A stretch of 64,000 nucleotides of DNA from Planctomycetia bacterium (lineage in GTDB: Bacteria > Planctomycetota > Phycisphaerae > UBA1845 > Fen-1342), in assembly GCA_015709575.1 (NCBI GenBank), contig CP054190.1, forward strand, positions 3,470,616 to 3,534,615. Reading direction: 5' to 3'. Of this stretch, positions 30,174 to 40,102 are shown one piece after another. Each line of letters starts with the position of its first letter. Within the stretch, counting starts at the first letter, position 1. Both the position numbers and the translations under genes were made by a program. The notes beneath the pieces were generated by a model. The model saw only the letters and a list, made by a program, of their open reading frames with translations, did no database searches and was not told where the DNA came from.

Positions 30174-31580
30174 ATGAGCAAGCGTGACTCCACCTCGCGG
30201 CGCGACTTCCTGACCACGGCCGCGGCGGCCGGCGCCATCACCGTGCTCTCCGGCGCGCGCCGGCAGGACGAGAAGGACGCCGATTCGCTCGACCGCAAGG
30301 AGGAGGCAAAGCCGACCTTCCCCAAGCTGCGGGTGGCCTTCATCGGCACGGGCGGCATCTGCACGTCTCACATCGAGAAAGCCCAGGAGTTCGGCGCGCT
30401 CTGCCCGGTCTTCTGCGACGTCGATACGCGCATGCACGAGAACGCCGGAAAAGTCTGGCCCGAGGCGCGCGCCTACCAGGACTATCGCGAGATGTTCGAG
30501 CGCGAGCACGCCAACTTCGACGCCGTGATGGTCGGCACCCCCGATCATCACCACTACCCCGCCACGATGCTGGCGCTCAAGCATGGCAAGCACGTCTACA
30601 CGCAGAAACCACTGACGCACACGCCCTGGGAAGCGCGGCAGTTGCAGCACGCCGCGGCCATGGCGGGCGTCGCCACCCAGATGGGCAACCAGGGCCACGC
30701 CGGCGAGGGCTGGCGGCTGCTCTACGAATGGGTGCGCTCCGGCGCGCTCGGCGACGTGATCGAAACGCACACCTGGACCGATCGCCCGATCTGGCCGCAG
30801 GGCATGGAGCGCGGCGACGACGAGGACGTCCCGCCGCGCTCGCTCAACTGGGACGCCTGGTGCGGCCCGGCCCCGCTCCGCCCCTTCCGCCGCGACAAGT
30901 ATCACCGCTTCAACTGGCGCGGCTGGTGGGATTTCGGCGCAGGCGCCCTGGGCGACATGGCCTGTCACACGATGGACGGCGTCTTCTGGGCGCTGGCCCC
31001 CGGCGCGCCGCTCTGGGTCGAGCCGGTCGCCAGCACGCCGATCACCGCCGACGCTTTCCCCAAGGCCTCGATCGTGCGCTGGCGCTTCCCGCAGCGCGAG
31101 GTGCGCGATGCCGCCGGCGGCCCGAGCTGGAGCGCCGCCGCCTTCGACGCCTACTGGTACGACGGCGGATTGCGCCCGAAGTTCCCGGATGACCTCGAAA
31201 CCGGGCGGCGCTATTCCGATTCCGGCAATCTCATCATCGGCACGAAGGCGTCCATGCTGATCTCCGGCGACTACGGCGAGAGCCCGCGCATCTATCCCGA
31301 GTCCAAGATGAAGGAGATCGGAAAACCCGCGCCGATCCTGCCGCGCAGCGACGGCCACATGCTCGAGTGGTTCCGCGCCGCCGCCGGCGAGCGGCCCGCC
31401 GATTCCCCCGTCTCCAACTTCGCCTATGCCGCCCCCTTCTCCGAGGTCGTGCTGCTCGGAAACGTCGCCCTGCGCGTCGGACGGCGGCTGGAGTGGGACG
31501 CCGCGAACATGAAGTTCCCCAACTTCCCCGACGCCGACCAGTATGTCAGCAAGGAGTATCGCGACGGCTGGAAGTTCTGA
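30174..31580 (+). CDS. Tat-exported Gfo/Idh/MocA family oxidoreductase
   Basis: A 468-residue NAD(P)-dependent oxidoreductase-like protein. It begins with a twin-arginine signal (TSRRDFLTTAAAAGA), then a Rossmann fold (LRVAFIGTGGICTSHIEKA), and VYTQKPLTHTPWEA in place of the usual EKP block. The tail ends in YVSKEYRDGWKF, as in the many planctomycete Tat-exported members. The substrate, probably a sugar derivative, cannot be assigned. GGAGCAAGGA precedes the ATG. Confidence 0.85.
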   Translation: MSKRDSTSRRDFLTTAAAAGAITVLSGARRQDEKDADSLDRKEEAKPTFPKLRVAFIGTGGICTSHIEKAQEFGALCPVFCDVDTRMHENAGKVWPEARAYQDYREMFEREHANFDAVMVGTPDHHHYPATMLALKHGKHVYTQKPLTHTPWEARQLQHAAAMAGVATQMGNQGHAGEGWRLLYEWVRSGALGDVIETHTWTDRPIWPQGMERGDDEDVPPRSLNWDAWCGPAPLRPFRRDKYHRFNWRGWWDFGAGALGDMACHTMDGVFWALAPGAPLWVEPVASTPITADAFPKASIVRWRFPQREVRDAAGGPSWSAAAFDAYWYDGGLRPKFPDDLETGRRYSDSGNLIIGTKASMLISGDYGESPRIYPESKMKEIGKPAPILPRSDGHMLEWFRAAAGERPADSPVSNFAYAAPFSEVVLLGNVALRVGRRLEWDAANMKFPNFPDADQYVSKEYRDGWKF

Positions 31581-31630
31581 CGGCCGCGGCGCACGGCGCT
31601 CCACTTCGCACCGACAACGGGGCGACGACG

Positions 31631-33160
31631 ATGCAGATCATCACCGACGCCGGCCGCGCCCACCTCGCCTGGTCCCTGTGCGAAGGCGTCGGACCGACCC
31701 GCTTCCGCCGCATCGTCGAGTGCTTCGGCGACGCCGCGGCAGCGCTGGCCGCCCCCGTCCGTGAACTCGAGCGCGTCCCCGGCATTGGCCCCGAGACGGC
31801 CGATGCCGTCGCCCGCACCCGCGACCCGCAGCGCGTCGAGCGTGAGATCCTGGCGGCGGCCGAGCTGAAATGTCGCATTCTGTGCCCTTCTGACGCCGAT
31901 TATCCCCCCGGCCTGCGCGAAATCCCCGATCGCCCGATCGTCCTCTACGTCCGCGGCGAGCTGCGCCCGACCGACGCGCTCGCCATCGCCGTCGTCGGCA
32001 GCCGCCGCTGCTCGATCTACGGCGGCGAGCAGGCGCGGCGCTTCGGCGAGCTGCTGGCGCAGGCGGGATTCACGGTCGTCAGCGGCCTGGCCCGCGGCAT
32101 CGACGCCTTCGCCCACCACGGCGCGCTCGACGCCGGCGGGCGCAGCATCGCCGTGCTGGGCAGCGGCGTGCACGAAATCTATCCGCCGGAAAACGCGCCG
32201 CTGGCGGAAAAGCTGCTGGGGCGGGGCGCCTGGATCAGCGAGCTGCCGTTGTCCGTCCCGGTGCGCGCCACCAACTTCCCGGCCCGCAATCGCATCATCG
32301 CGGGACTGGCGCTCGGCACGCTGGTCATCGAGGCCGCGGCCCGCAGCGGAGCGCTGATCACGGCGCGGCTCGCGTCCGAATACAACCGCGAGCTGTTCGC
32401 CGTGCCGGGGCGCGTGCAGGATCCGATGTCGATCGGGACCAACGCGCTGATCCGCGACGGCGGCGCAAAGCTCGTCACCTGCCTCGACGACATCCTGAGC
32501 GAGCTGGGTGACATCGGCGAGCGCATGAAGCGTGGCATCGAGATCCGCGAGCCGTTCTCCGCTGCCGGCCGCGCCGCGGCGCGGAATCCCGAGGCGGCGG
32601 CGGCCGGCAAAACCACCTCAGCAGGACCGGGCGGCGCAGGTAGATCGAGCGACGCAGGCGGATCCCGAGATGCCGGCGGACCCAGCGATGCGGGCGGATC
32701 CTGCGATGCGGGTGGATCCCGCGATGCCGGCGGACCCAGCGATGCGGACGGATCCTGCGATGCGGGTGGATCCCGCGATGCCGGCGGACCCAGCGATGCG
32801 GGCGGATCCTGCGACGCGGACGGATCCTGCGATGCGGGTGGATCCCGCGATGCCGGCGGACCCAGCGATGCGGGTGGATCCTGCGATGCCGGCGGACCCA
32901 GCGATGCACATGGCGCGGCCCAGCGCGCCGACGCGCGTCGAACAAGTGAGGGGCCGCGTGGCGCCGCGTCCGGACTGTCGCTCGTCGAGCGCCGCGTGCT
33001 GGAGCTGATCGGCGAGGAGGGCGCATCGCAGGATGCGATTCTCCGCGGCTGCGACCTGCCGCCCGGCGAGGTGATCGCCGCATTCACCTCACTGGAGCTG
33101 AAAGGCTTCGTGAAGCGTTTGCCGGGGCAGTTGATGCAGCGCCGCCGCGGGCATGCCTAA
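31631..33160 (+). CDS. dprA: DNA processing protein DprA with unusual repeat linker
   Basis: A 509-residue DprA (Smf), which loads RecA on incoming single-stranded DNA. Order: helix-hairpin-helix-like N-terminus (LERVPGIGPETADAV); Rossmann DprA domain with VVGSRRCSIYGGEQA, SGLARGIDAFAHHGAL and TNFPARNRIIAGL; then a low-complexity linker of 14 six-residue units GG(S/P)(R/S/C)DA at residues 343-426; and a C-terminal winged-helix (SLVERRVLELIGEEG). Typical DprA is about 360-400 residues, and the excess is mostly the linker. Confidence 0.92.
   Translation: MQIITDAGRAHLAWSLCEGVGPTRFRRIVECFGDAAAALAAPVRELERVPGIGPETADAVARTRDPQRVEREILAAAELKCRILCPSDADYPPGLREIPDRPIVLYVRGELRPTDALAIAVVGSRRCSIYGGEQARRFGELLAQAGFTVVSGLARGIDAFAHHGALDAGGRSIAVLGSGVHEIYPPENAPLAEKLLGRGAWISELPLSVPVRATNFPARNRIIAGLALGTLVIEAAARSGALITARLASEYNRELFAVPGRVQDPMSIGTNALIRDGGAKLVTCLDDILSELGDIGERMKRGIEIREPFSAAGRAAARNPEAAAAGKTTSAGPGGAGRSSDAGGSRDAGGPSDAGGSCDAGGSRDAGGPSDADGSCDAGGSRDAGGPSDAGGSCDADGSCDAGGSRDAGGPSDAGGSCDAGGPSDAHGAAQRADARRTSEGPRGAASGLSLVERRVLELIGEEGASQDAILRGCDLPPGEVIAAFTSLELKGFVKRLPGQLMQRRRGHA
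32657..32908 (+). repeat. 18-bp coding repeat array in dprA
   Basis: Fourteen in-frame 18-bp units, each encoding GG(S/P)(R/S/C)DA with minor variants (DGSCDA). Six-residue periodicity keeps the reading frame, so copy number can change without frameshift. Confidence 0.92.
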
Positions 33161-33778
33161 CAGTCCGTTGAAAATCACATGCAGCGGAAAACTGTCGCGC
33201 GCCGCGCTCGAAGAAAATGGTAGCCGCGGGCGGCTGTCCTACATCGTTCAACGCGCTGCTCAGGGCGCCAGCTGCTTCGACGCGGCGTCCCGAAGAAGTC
33301 ATGCTCCCGCCCGAAGGGCGCACGATCGTAGCCAGGGGTTTCAACCCCTGGGGCGCGCGACAAACGCACCCCCGTCCGATCTTCGCCCCGCCCGGGGCGA
33401 GGGGTTGTAGCCACGGGTGGAGTCGCCGCGCAGCGGCGACGGAACCCGTGGACAGACTCGGACGCGCTCCGCCGCCCCGGCAGGGGCGGAGGAAATTTCG
33501 GATGAGGGAGATTGCCAGCCACGGGTTCCGCTTCGGCGGGCTGCGCCGCGCCGCCGCTCCACCCGTGGCTACATTCCGTCGCCCCGGCCGGGGCGGGAGA
33601 CGCGCACGCGCAGCAGCGCGCTTCCCGAACGGCGCTGCGCGCAGCAAACGCCGGGTGGATTCTTCGCCCCCAGGGCGCACGATCGTAGCCAGTGACTTCA
33701 GTCACTGGTCCGATGTCACCGATTACCGCGCCCGCTCCTGATCCTCCCGCCCGCAGTGCGCACAGACGCACACGCGCC
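33161..33778. repeat. Intergenic cluster of dispersed palindromes
   Basis: No gene is supported. It holds CAGTCCGTTGA directly after the dprA stop; two CCAG-arm-TTCA-arm-CTGG hairpins (33332-33351 and 33690-33709) with different arms; and two copies of the CCACGGGT hairpin (33408-33451 and, inverted, about 33518-33571). Confidence 0.75.
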
Positions 33779-34816
33779 TCACCCCTCTGCCAGCCAGCAC
33801 GCACTGAATCCATCATCCCCCTTCGACCGCACCGGCGGCGGAACTTCCCTCCGGCAACGATCCACCAGCGGCCGGTCGCAGCGCGGATGAAACGCGCACC
33901 CGCCCGGCCGGCGCAGCGGCGACGGCGGCTCACCCGCAATCACCGGCAGCAGTCGCCGCGCCGTACCCACGCTCGAACCCCCGCGTTCACTCTGCACTGC
34001 CCCGGAGCGCACGCCCGCGCCCGCACCCTCATCCACCCCCGGCGCACAGCGCAGCAGCGCCTGCGTATACGGATGCCGCGGCGCGGAAAGCACCCGCCCC
34101 GCGCTGCCCGTCTCCACGATCCGCCCCGCATACATCACCGCCACGTCGTCGGCCGTCTGCGACACCACCGCCAGGTCGTGCGTGATGAACAGGATCCCCA
34201 TCCCGAAGCGCCGCTGAAGATCCCGCAGCAGCGCGAGAATCTGCGCCTGCACGGTCACATCCAGCGCCGTGGTCGGCTCATCCGCGATCAGCAGCGCCGG
34301 GCGGCAGGTCAGCGCCATCGCGATCATCACCCGCTGCCGCATGCCGCCCGAAAGCTCATGCGGATAATCATGCAGCCGCTCGGCCGCGGCCGGGATGCCG
34401 ACCGCCCGCAGCAGCTCCAGCGCTTCGCCCATCGCCGCACGCCGCGACATCCGCCGATGCAGCATCAGCGGCTCGCACAGCTGCGCCCCGATGCTCAGCA
34501 CCGGGTTCAGGCTGCTCATCGGATCCTGGAAGATCATCGCGATGCGATTGCCGCGCAGCGCCCGCAACTCCGCCTCCGGCGCACCCACCAGCTCGCGCCC
34601 CTCGAACACGATGCTGCCCCCCGCGATTCGCACCCCCGCCGGCAGCAGGCGCACAATCGACAACGCCGTGATGCTCTTGCCGCTGCCGGACTCCCCCACC
34701 AGCGCATGCGTCCGCCCCGCCTCCACCCGCAGGCTGACGCCCTCCACCAGCGCCACCTCGGAGCGCTCCATCGCGCCGCGCGCACACGTCACCAGGTCTC
34801 GAATCTCGAGCAGCAT
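33779..34816 (-). CDS. Oligopeptide-type ABC transporter ATP-binding protein
   Basis: A 345-residue OppD/DppD-type ATPase. Motifs: Walker A GESGSGKS, signature [12 protein letters not shown], Walker [13 protein letters not shown], and the H-loop ITHD. The C-terminal [15 protein letters not shown] is the oligopeptide-binding-type extension. No permease or binding protein is nearby, so it is an orphan here. The start used is the ATG of LLEIRDLV; the frame extends nine codons upstream. Confidence 0.88.
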   Translation of the reverse strand: MLLEIRDLVTCARGAMERSEVALVEGVSLRVEAGRTHALVGESGSGKSITALSIVRLLPAGVRIAGGSIVFEGRELVGAPEAELRALRGNRIAMIFQDPMSSLNPVLSIGAQLCEPLMLHRRMSRRAAMGEALELLRAVGIPAAAERLHDYPHELSGGMRQRVMIAMALTCRPALLIADEPTTALDVTVQAQILALLRDLQRRFGMGILFITHDLAVVSQTADDVAVMYAGRIVETGSAGRVLSAPRHPYTQALLRCAPGVDEGAGAGVRSGAVQSERGGSSVGTARRLLPVIAGEPPSPLRRPGGCAFHPRCDRPLVDRCRREVPPPVRSKGDDGFSACWLAEG

Positions 34817-34956
34817 GGGCGGAATTGTAAGGTCGCGCAGCACGGTTTATCGGCGGGCTGATAATCGCGGCGGACTTTGGAAACCCCCCGTTTCACGGAC
34901 TATAGTTACATGCGCGGGCGCGCTACGGGGATCGCTCCTCACGGAACCGGGCAACG

Positions 34957-37203
34957 ATGCAGCACGCTGATCGTCGATCCATCGCTCCCGGCCAGCCGCC
35001 GGCGCGCCGCCCGCTCCGCGCCGCGCGCCGCCCGCGCCCTGCCGCCGGCTCTTTCCTGCTCCTCACCGCCAGCCTCGCAATCGCATGGGCCGGCTCCAAA
35101 ACCCCCGCCGCCCGGGCCTGTGACCTTCACCCAGATGCCCCATCCGACGCGACAACGATTTCTCTCACTTCGCTCTCAACTCCCGGCGTCGAACTGGTGA
35201 ACCTCGATCCGCCGCAGCCCTACGACGGCGAGCAGACGCTTCTCATCCCCATCGACGGCGCGATGGAGGTCATCACGCTGCACCCGGCCCGCATCCGATC
35301 GGATCATCTGCGCGTCGTCATCGCGTCCAAAGCCGGGTCGATCGAGTTTGATCCGCCGCCGGAAAGCACCTATTCCGGGGTCGTAGAACGCCTCGACGGC
35401 TCGCGCGTCGCGCTCACGGCCGGCCCCTTCGGCTGGACCGGCGTGATCCTGATTCCATCCGCCGCCGCCGGCTCACCGGCGTGGCGCGTACTCGGCGTCC
35501 AGCCGGCCGCGACGCTCGACACCTTTCGCCCCGCATCGAATGATGTCAGCAACGGCGCAGCCGCGCTGCACGTCGTGCATGAGGCATGGGCCTTTCCGGC
35601 CGACGTCGAGCACGGCTGCGCGGTCGAGCCGGGCACCCCCGCCAAGCCGGTTCCGCCGACCGGCGGAATCGCCGGCCCGTCGTTGCGCGTCGCGGACGTC
35701 GCGATGGACACCGACGTGGAATACGTCACGCACGTCGGCGGCGTCACCGCGGCGTTGCTCGACATCGAGACGGTGATGCACAGCGTCAACGCCATCTACG
35801 AAGCCCAGCTCGGCATCCGCCACGAGCTGTCCTACGTCGTGATCCGCACGGACACCGACCCCTACGACACCAATGTGCCGGCCACGATGCTGAACCTGCT
35901 CCGCAACCACTGGAACGCCTCGGCCTTCAACGCCCGCCGCGACACCGTGCACATGTTCACCGGCCGCACGCTCGATAACGGCCGCATCGGCATCGCCAAC
36001 ATCGGCGAGCTGTGCGACCTGGTGAATGCCTACGGCCTGTCGGCCACCACGTTCTCCACGATCGCGTTCCGCCGCACGGCGCTGACCGCGCACGAGCTGG
36101 CCCACAACTGGAACGCCGTGCATTGCAACGAAGCGCCGATCTTCGACGCCGACTGCCGCATCATGTGCGCGACGCTCTGCGGCTGCGGAAGCTGCACCAC
36201 CTTCGCCGCCCGCGCCGTGAATGACGTGACCGCCTTTCGCAACGCGCTGCCGACCTCCTGCGTGCCCACCCTGCCGCCGCCGCTGCCGCCGCCCTTCGCG
36301 GACAGCTTCTCCGGCGAGGAAATCGACACGATCCGCTGGACCTACGTCAACGACGCCAACATCTTTGCCGGCTCGCAAAACCCGCCCAGCCCGCCCAACG
36401 CACTGCTGCTCAACGCCTTCGGACCGGGCACGTTCGAGGATGACGAGATCCGCTCCAACGTGATCCTGCTTGGCGGCGCAGGCAACATCGCCCTGTCCTA
36501 CTTCACGCAGCACCGCTTCGTCGAGCCGGGTGAATCGCTGATCGTGGAGTATTACAACGTCTCGCGGCTCTGGACCGAGATCAACCGCGTCATTTCCGAC
36601 GGCTCCGACCCCGAGTTTTTCACGCTCTGGATGCACGCGCTGCCCGCCGACGCGAAGCACAACGGCTTCCGACTGCGCTTCCGTGTCGAAGTCGATGAGA
36701 ACAACGACCAGTGGTTCGTGGACGACGTGCGCATCGCCGCGCCCGGCGTGCTGAACGTGCAATCCACCCCCGCGCCGGTGGACGTCGCGCTCTCGCCTTC
36801 CGACGCCAACGGCGCCGCCGGCGGCCTCACGCCCTTCGCCCGCAGCTTCCCCACCGGCATCAGCGCCTCGCTCACCGCCCCCGGTCGCGTCGGCGGCCTC
36901 GTATTCCTGCGATGGGTGCTCGACGGCGCGCCGCAACCCGACGCCCAGCGAACCGCCTCAATCACCGTCGGAACCACCAGCAGCGCCACCGCCTCGTACG
37001 CCGTCCTGGGAGACATGAACGGCGACGGCGCATTCAACAACTTCGACATCGACCCCTTCGTGCTGGCGCTGGTGAACCGCCCCGTGTACGAAAGCTGGTT
37101 CCCGGGCGTGAACGCCGACATCGTCGGTGATTACGACGCCAGCGGATCGTTGACGAACTTCGACATCGCTGATTTCATCGATGCCTTGCTGAACATCCCC
37201 TGA
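34957..37203 (+). CDS. Secreted metzincin-like protease with dockerin-like C-terminus
   Basis: A 748-residue exported protein. The active site HELAHNWNAVH at residues 379-389 fits HExxHxxxxxH of metzincins, but has Asn where Gly is typical; a Met turn is suggested by RIMCATLCGC. The N-terminal part (FDPPPESTYSGVVERLDGSR) resembles the prodomain region of reprolysin-type enzymes. A beta-sandwich (about residues 450-600) follows, then a BNR/repeat-like strand region and a dockerin-like pair (GDMNGDGAFNNFDIDPFV and DYDASGSLTNFDIADF). It probably acts outside the cell. Confidence 0.78.
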   Translation: MQHADRRSIAPGQPPARRPLRAARRPRPAAGSFLLLTASLAIAWAGSKTPAARACDLHPDAPSDATTISLTSLSTPGVELVNLDPPQPYDGEQTLLIPIDGAMEVITLHPARIRSDHLRVVIASKAGSIEFDPPPESTYSGVVERLDGSRVALTAGPFGWTGVILIPSAAAGSPAWRVLGVQPAATLDTFRPASNDVSNGAAALHVVHEAWAFPADVEHGCAVEPGTPAKPVPPTGGIAGPSLRVADVAMDTDVEYVTHVGGVTAALLDIETVMHSVNAIYEAQLGIRHELSYVVIRTDTDPYDTNVPATMLNLLRNHWNASAFNARRDTVHMFTGRTLDNGRIGIANIGELCDLVNAYGLSATTFSTIAFRRTALTAHELAHNWNAVHCNEAPIFDADCRIMCATLCGCGSCTTFAARAVNDVTAFRNALPTSCVPTLPPPLPPPFADSFSGEEIDTIRWTYVNDANIFAGSQNPPSPPNALLLNAFGPGTFEDDEIRSNVILLGGAGNIALSYFTQHRFVEPGESLIVEYYNVSRLWTEINRVISDGSDPEFFTLWMHALPADAKHNGFRLRFRVEVDENNDQWFVDDVRIAAPGVLNVQSTPAPVDVALSPSDANGAAGGLTPFARSFPTGISASLTAPGRVGGLVFLRWVLDGAPQPDAQRTASITVGTTSSATASYAVLGDMNGDGAFNNFDIDPFVLALVNRPVYESWFPGVNADIVGDYDASGSLTNFDIADFIDALLNIP

Positions 37204-37215
37204 GCCGATGCCGCG

Positions 37216-38262
37216 GTGCCCATGCCCGATGATCGCGAACACCTGCCCCCCGACGAAATCGCCGCGATACTGGGCGCATTCGGCGTCTCCGCCACCCAGA
37301 GCGTCCGCGAGCTGGCCCGCGGCTCGCGCCACTCTCCCAAGCTGCTGATCGAATCCTCACTCGGCCGGCTGGTGCTCAAGCGCCGCGCTGCCGGCCGCGA
37401 CAAGCCCGAGCGCGTCCGCCAGTCGCACCGCCTGATCGCCCGCCTGCGCGACTTCAACCTGCCCGCCCCGCGCGTGCTGCTCACCACCGGCGGCGCCTCC
37501 TTCGTCGAGCGCGACGGCCGGATCCACGAATTGATCGAGTTTCTCCCCGGCGAGGCCTACGACGGCTCCCTCTCGCGCACCACCGCCGCCGGCGAGATGC
37601 TCGCGCGCCTGCACGCGGCGCTGGCCGACCTGCCCGCCGACCCCGGCGCTTCGCGCGCCAGCTATCACGACCTCCGCGCCGTCCGCAACGGCCTCAACGC
37701 AATTCCGACCGTCACGTCCGGCCACGACTCCGTCGTCGGCCGCGAGGCCGAGCTGCTGGCCGCCACGCAATGGATGCACGAGCAGTATGACGCGGCCGCC
37801 GACGAGGTGAACGCGGCCGGATTCGCCGAGTGGAACGCCGCCTGGATACACGGCGACTGGCACCCCGGAAACCTGCTCTTTTCCGGCGGAGACGTCTGCG
37901 GAATCCTCGACCTCGATTCCGCCCGAATCGCGCCCGCCGTCATCGACCTCGCCAACGGCATGCTGCAATTCTCGATCCTGCGCGGCGGCGGCGACCCCCT
38001 GGCATGGCCGGCCTATTTCGACGAAGCCCGCATGCGCCGCTTCCTGCTCGGCTACCAGGGCGTCACTCCCGTGCCCGCCGTGCAGCGGCGCGTGCTGCCG
38101 GCCCTGATGGTCGAATCCCTGATCGCCGAATCAGTCGTGCCGATCGCCGCCACCGGCTCCTTCGGCCGCATGCCCGGCTACGGCGTGCTGATGATGGTCG
38201 CCCGCAAGGCCCGTTGGATCCGCGAAAACGAATCCGACCTCCGCCGCTGGATCATGGACTGA
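37216..38262 (+). CDS. APH-family phosphotransferase (homoserine kinase/CHK-like)
   Basis: A 348-residue soluble kinase-like protein. It has the catalytic loop HGDWHPGNLL (residues 212-221) and the metal-binding GILDLDSARIAP, the APH/choline kinase pattern, and RLVLKRR with the nucleotide-binding Lys near the N-terminus. The substrate cannot be predicted. The start is GTG at 37216, with an in-frame ATG at 37222. Confidence 0.8.
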   Translation: MPMPDDREHLPPDEIAAILGAFGVSATQSVRELARGSRHSPKLLIESSLGRLVLKRRAAGRDKPERVRQSHRLIARLRDFNLPAPRVLLTTGGASFVERDGRIHELIEFLPGEAYDGSLSRTTAAGEMLARLHAALADLPADPGASRASYHDLRAVRNGLNAIPTVTSGHDSVVGREAELLAATQWMHEQYDAAADEVNAAGFAEWNAAWIHGDWHPGNLLFSGGDVCGILDLDSARIAPAVIDLANGMLQFSILRGGGDPLAWPAYFDEARMRRFLLGYQGVTPVPAVQRRVLPALMVESLIAESVVPIAATGSFGRMPGYGVLMMVARKARWIRENESDLRRWIMD

Positions 38263-38823
38263 TCCTGTCAGTCATCCCGGGCATGCAGCGGTTTCAGAAA
38301 CGCTTCGCCCTGCCGCCGCTGATTCGTGGACTTCACCGCGCGCCACTGCTGACTCAGACATCCCGCCATGTGCCACCGCTCTCTCAGCGATCCATCCGTG
38401 TGCCACCGCTCTTGAGCTGTGACGTTCCCCGATTGCGCGCGCCGATGTCGAAGCGTCGCGCCGTGCCACCGCTCTTGAGCCGTGACGTTCCCCGATTGCA
38501 CGCGCCGATGTCGAAGCGTCGCGCCGTGCCACCGCTCTTGAGCTTGCTGTTACCCACATCTTCACCCCGACAGGGGTGTCGGGATGTAGCCACGGGTGAA
38601 GCGCAGCCCGGCGACAGCCGGGCGAAGCGAAACCCGTGGAATCCTGCGCGCACTCTCTGCCCCGAAGGGGCAGAGGAGGTCTTTCGTCCTATTCTCCCTG
38701 TGAGTGACAAATGCAGCAGCATTCGCCCCATCCGCAAGTGATCCAATGAACACGGAATACCCGTCACTCGGGCTGGGCCGCGCAACCCCGACGGAACCCA
38801 TGAGAATTCGCCGGCGAACACGC
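38263..38823. repeat. Intergenic region with 68-bp duplication and a palindrome
   Basis: No gene is supported. A 68-base unit containing GCCACCGCTCTTGAGC and a GACGTTCCCCGATTG block occurs twice plus a partial copy between about 38398 and 38550. A CCACGGGT-type hairpin with a different insert lies at 38587-38640. Confidence 0.7.
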
Positions 38824-39945
38824 TCAATTCAATCCGCCCGCCCAGCGCGCAAAACGATCCGCGTCCGCCGGGCTGACCGAAGGCGGCGTCCGCGACAGCG
38901 CCTCGACCAGGTCGCTCATCGCGATCGGCCGCGCCTCGCTTCCCCGCTGCACCGACTCCAGGAAAACCGCCGACGCCGCCCGCGCGCACACCGCCGCGAC
39001 GTCCGCGCCGCTGTAGCCTTCGCTCACCTCCACCAGCGCCGCGAAATCCACGTCGTCCGCCAGCGGCCGCTTCGACAGGTGAATCTCAAACAACCGGAAT
39101 CGCGCCGGCGGATCCGGCAGCGGGATCAGGATTTTCACGTCAAACCGCCCCGGCCGCATCATGGCTGGGTCCAGCGTCCACGGCTCATTCGTCGCCCCGA
39201 GAAACAGCAGCGCCCGCTCCCCCTTTCGCTCAAACCCGTCGATCTCCTGCAGGATCTGCGGCACCACCCGCTGCATCACGCTGCTGTCCACGTCGCGCCG
39301 CGCCGGCACCAGCGCCTCGATCTCGTCAATAAAAATCACGCACCGAGCCTCGCCCCGCGCCGCGTCAAACAGCTTGCGGACGTTCTGCTCCGCCTCGCCC
39401 ACCCACTTGCTCATCAGTTGCGCCGGCGTGATGACGAACATCGTCGCGTCCAGTTCCGTCGCCACCGCCCGCGCCATCATCGTCTTGCCCGTCCCCGGCG
39501 GCCCGTAGAGCAGCACGCCGCCCCCCGCGCCCACCCCATAGTGCCGCGCCAGCTCCGGATGCGCAAAGGGGTACAGCATCTTCAGCCGAAGCTCCTGCTT
39601 CACGTCATCCAGCCCCGCGATGTCGTCAAAGCGGATGTTCGGCTTCTCGCGAACGATCCAGTCCGACGCATCCGCCCCCTGCGATTCATCCCCCTCCCGC
39701 GCGCGGTCGCGCGGCCGCACGCCCCCCGCCCCGCGCCGGTCGCATTCCTTCGCCAGCTCCAGCAGCTCGCGGGCATACTGCTCCTGCTCCGTGCGGCGCT
39801 TCGCGTCCGGGTTCGACGCGGCGATTTCAATCATGCAATCCGCCGCCTGCAGCAGGAACGGCCGAGCCGTCGCCGCGTCCCCTGCGCGCAGCGCCGCCAG
39901 CCCCTTGTCCTTCAGCCGCACGAACGTCGCAAACGAAACCGCCAT
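38824..39945 (-). CDS. VPS4/katanin-like AAA ATPase with MIT-like N-terminus
   Basis: A 373-residue classic AAA protein: Walker A GPPGTGKT (148-155), Walker B VIFIDEIEAL, sensor LLFLGATNEP, MMRPGRFD with arginine finger, and a C-terminal helical lid. The order and sequence (FDDIAGLDDVKQELRLKMLYP) resemble the VPS4/katanin/fidgetin group. The first 70 residues form a three-helix candidate MIT-type domain (LKDKGLAALRAGDAATARPF), as in VPS4. The ATG at 39945 fits; an in-frame start lies 16 codons upstream. A membrane-remodelling role is inference. Confidence 0.78.
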   Translation of the reverse strand: MAVSFATFVRLKDKGLAALRAGDAATARPFLLQAADCMIEIAASNPDAKRRTEQEQYARELLELAKECDRRGAGGVRPRDRAREGDESQGADASDWIVREKPNIRFDDIAGLDDVKQELRLKMLYPFAHPELARHYGVGAGGGVLLYGPPGTGKTMMARAVATELDATMFVITPAQLMSKWVGEAEQNVRKLFDAARGEARCVIFIDEIEALVPARRDVDSSVMQRVVPQILQEIDGFERKGERALLFLGATNEPWTLDPAMMRPGRFDVKILIPLPDPPARFRLFEIHLSKRPLADDVDFAALVEVSEGYSGADVAAVCARAASAVFLESVQRGSEARPIAMSDLVEALSRTPPSVSPADADRFARWAGGLN

Positions 39946-40102
39946 TCGATCTCGCCGATGAGCCGCAACCGCACCGCGCATTCCCGCTCGCAACCGCCGA
40001 CTGCGCCCCGATCCGCGCAGAAAGACGCCGCGGACCGCCGAGTGAATTCGGCCGATCCGCGGCGCTATTCTACGATCATCCGCTGATTCGCGCTGCCTGC
40101 CG

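Noticed and set aside
33779-34816. Complete oligopeptide transport operon
   Set aside because: Only the ATPase is present; no permease or binding protein lies nearby.
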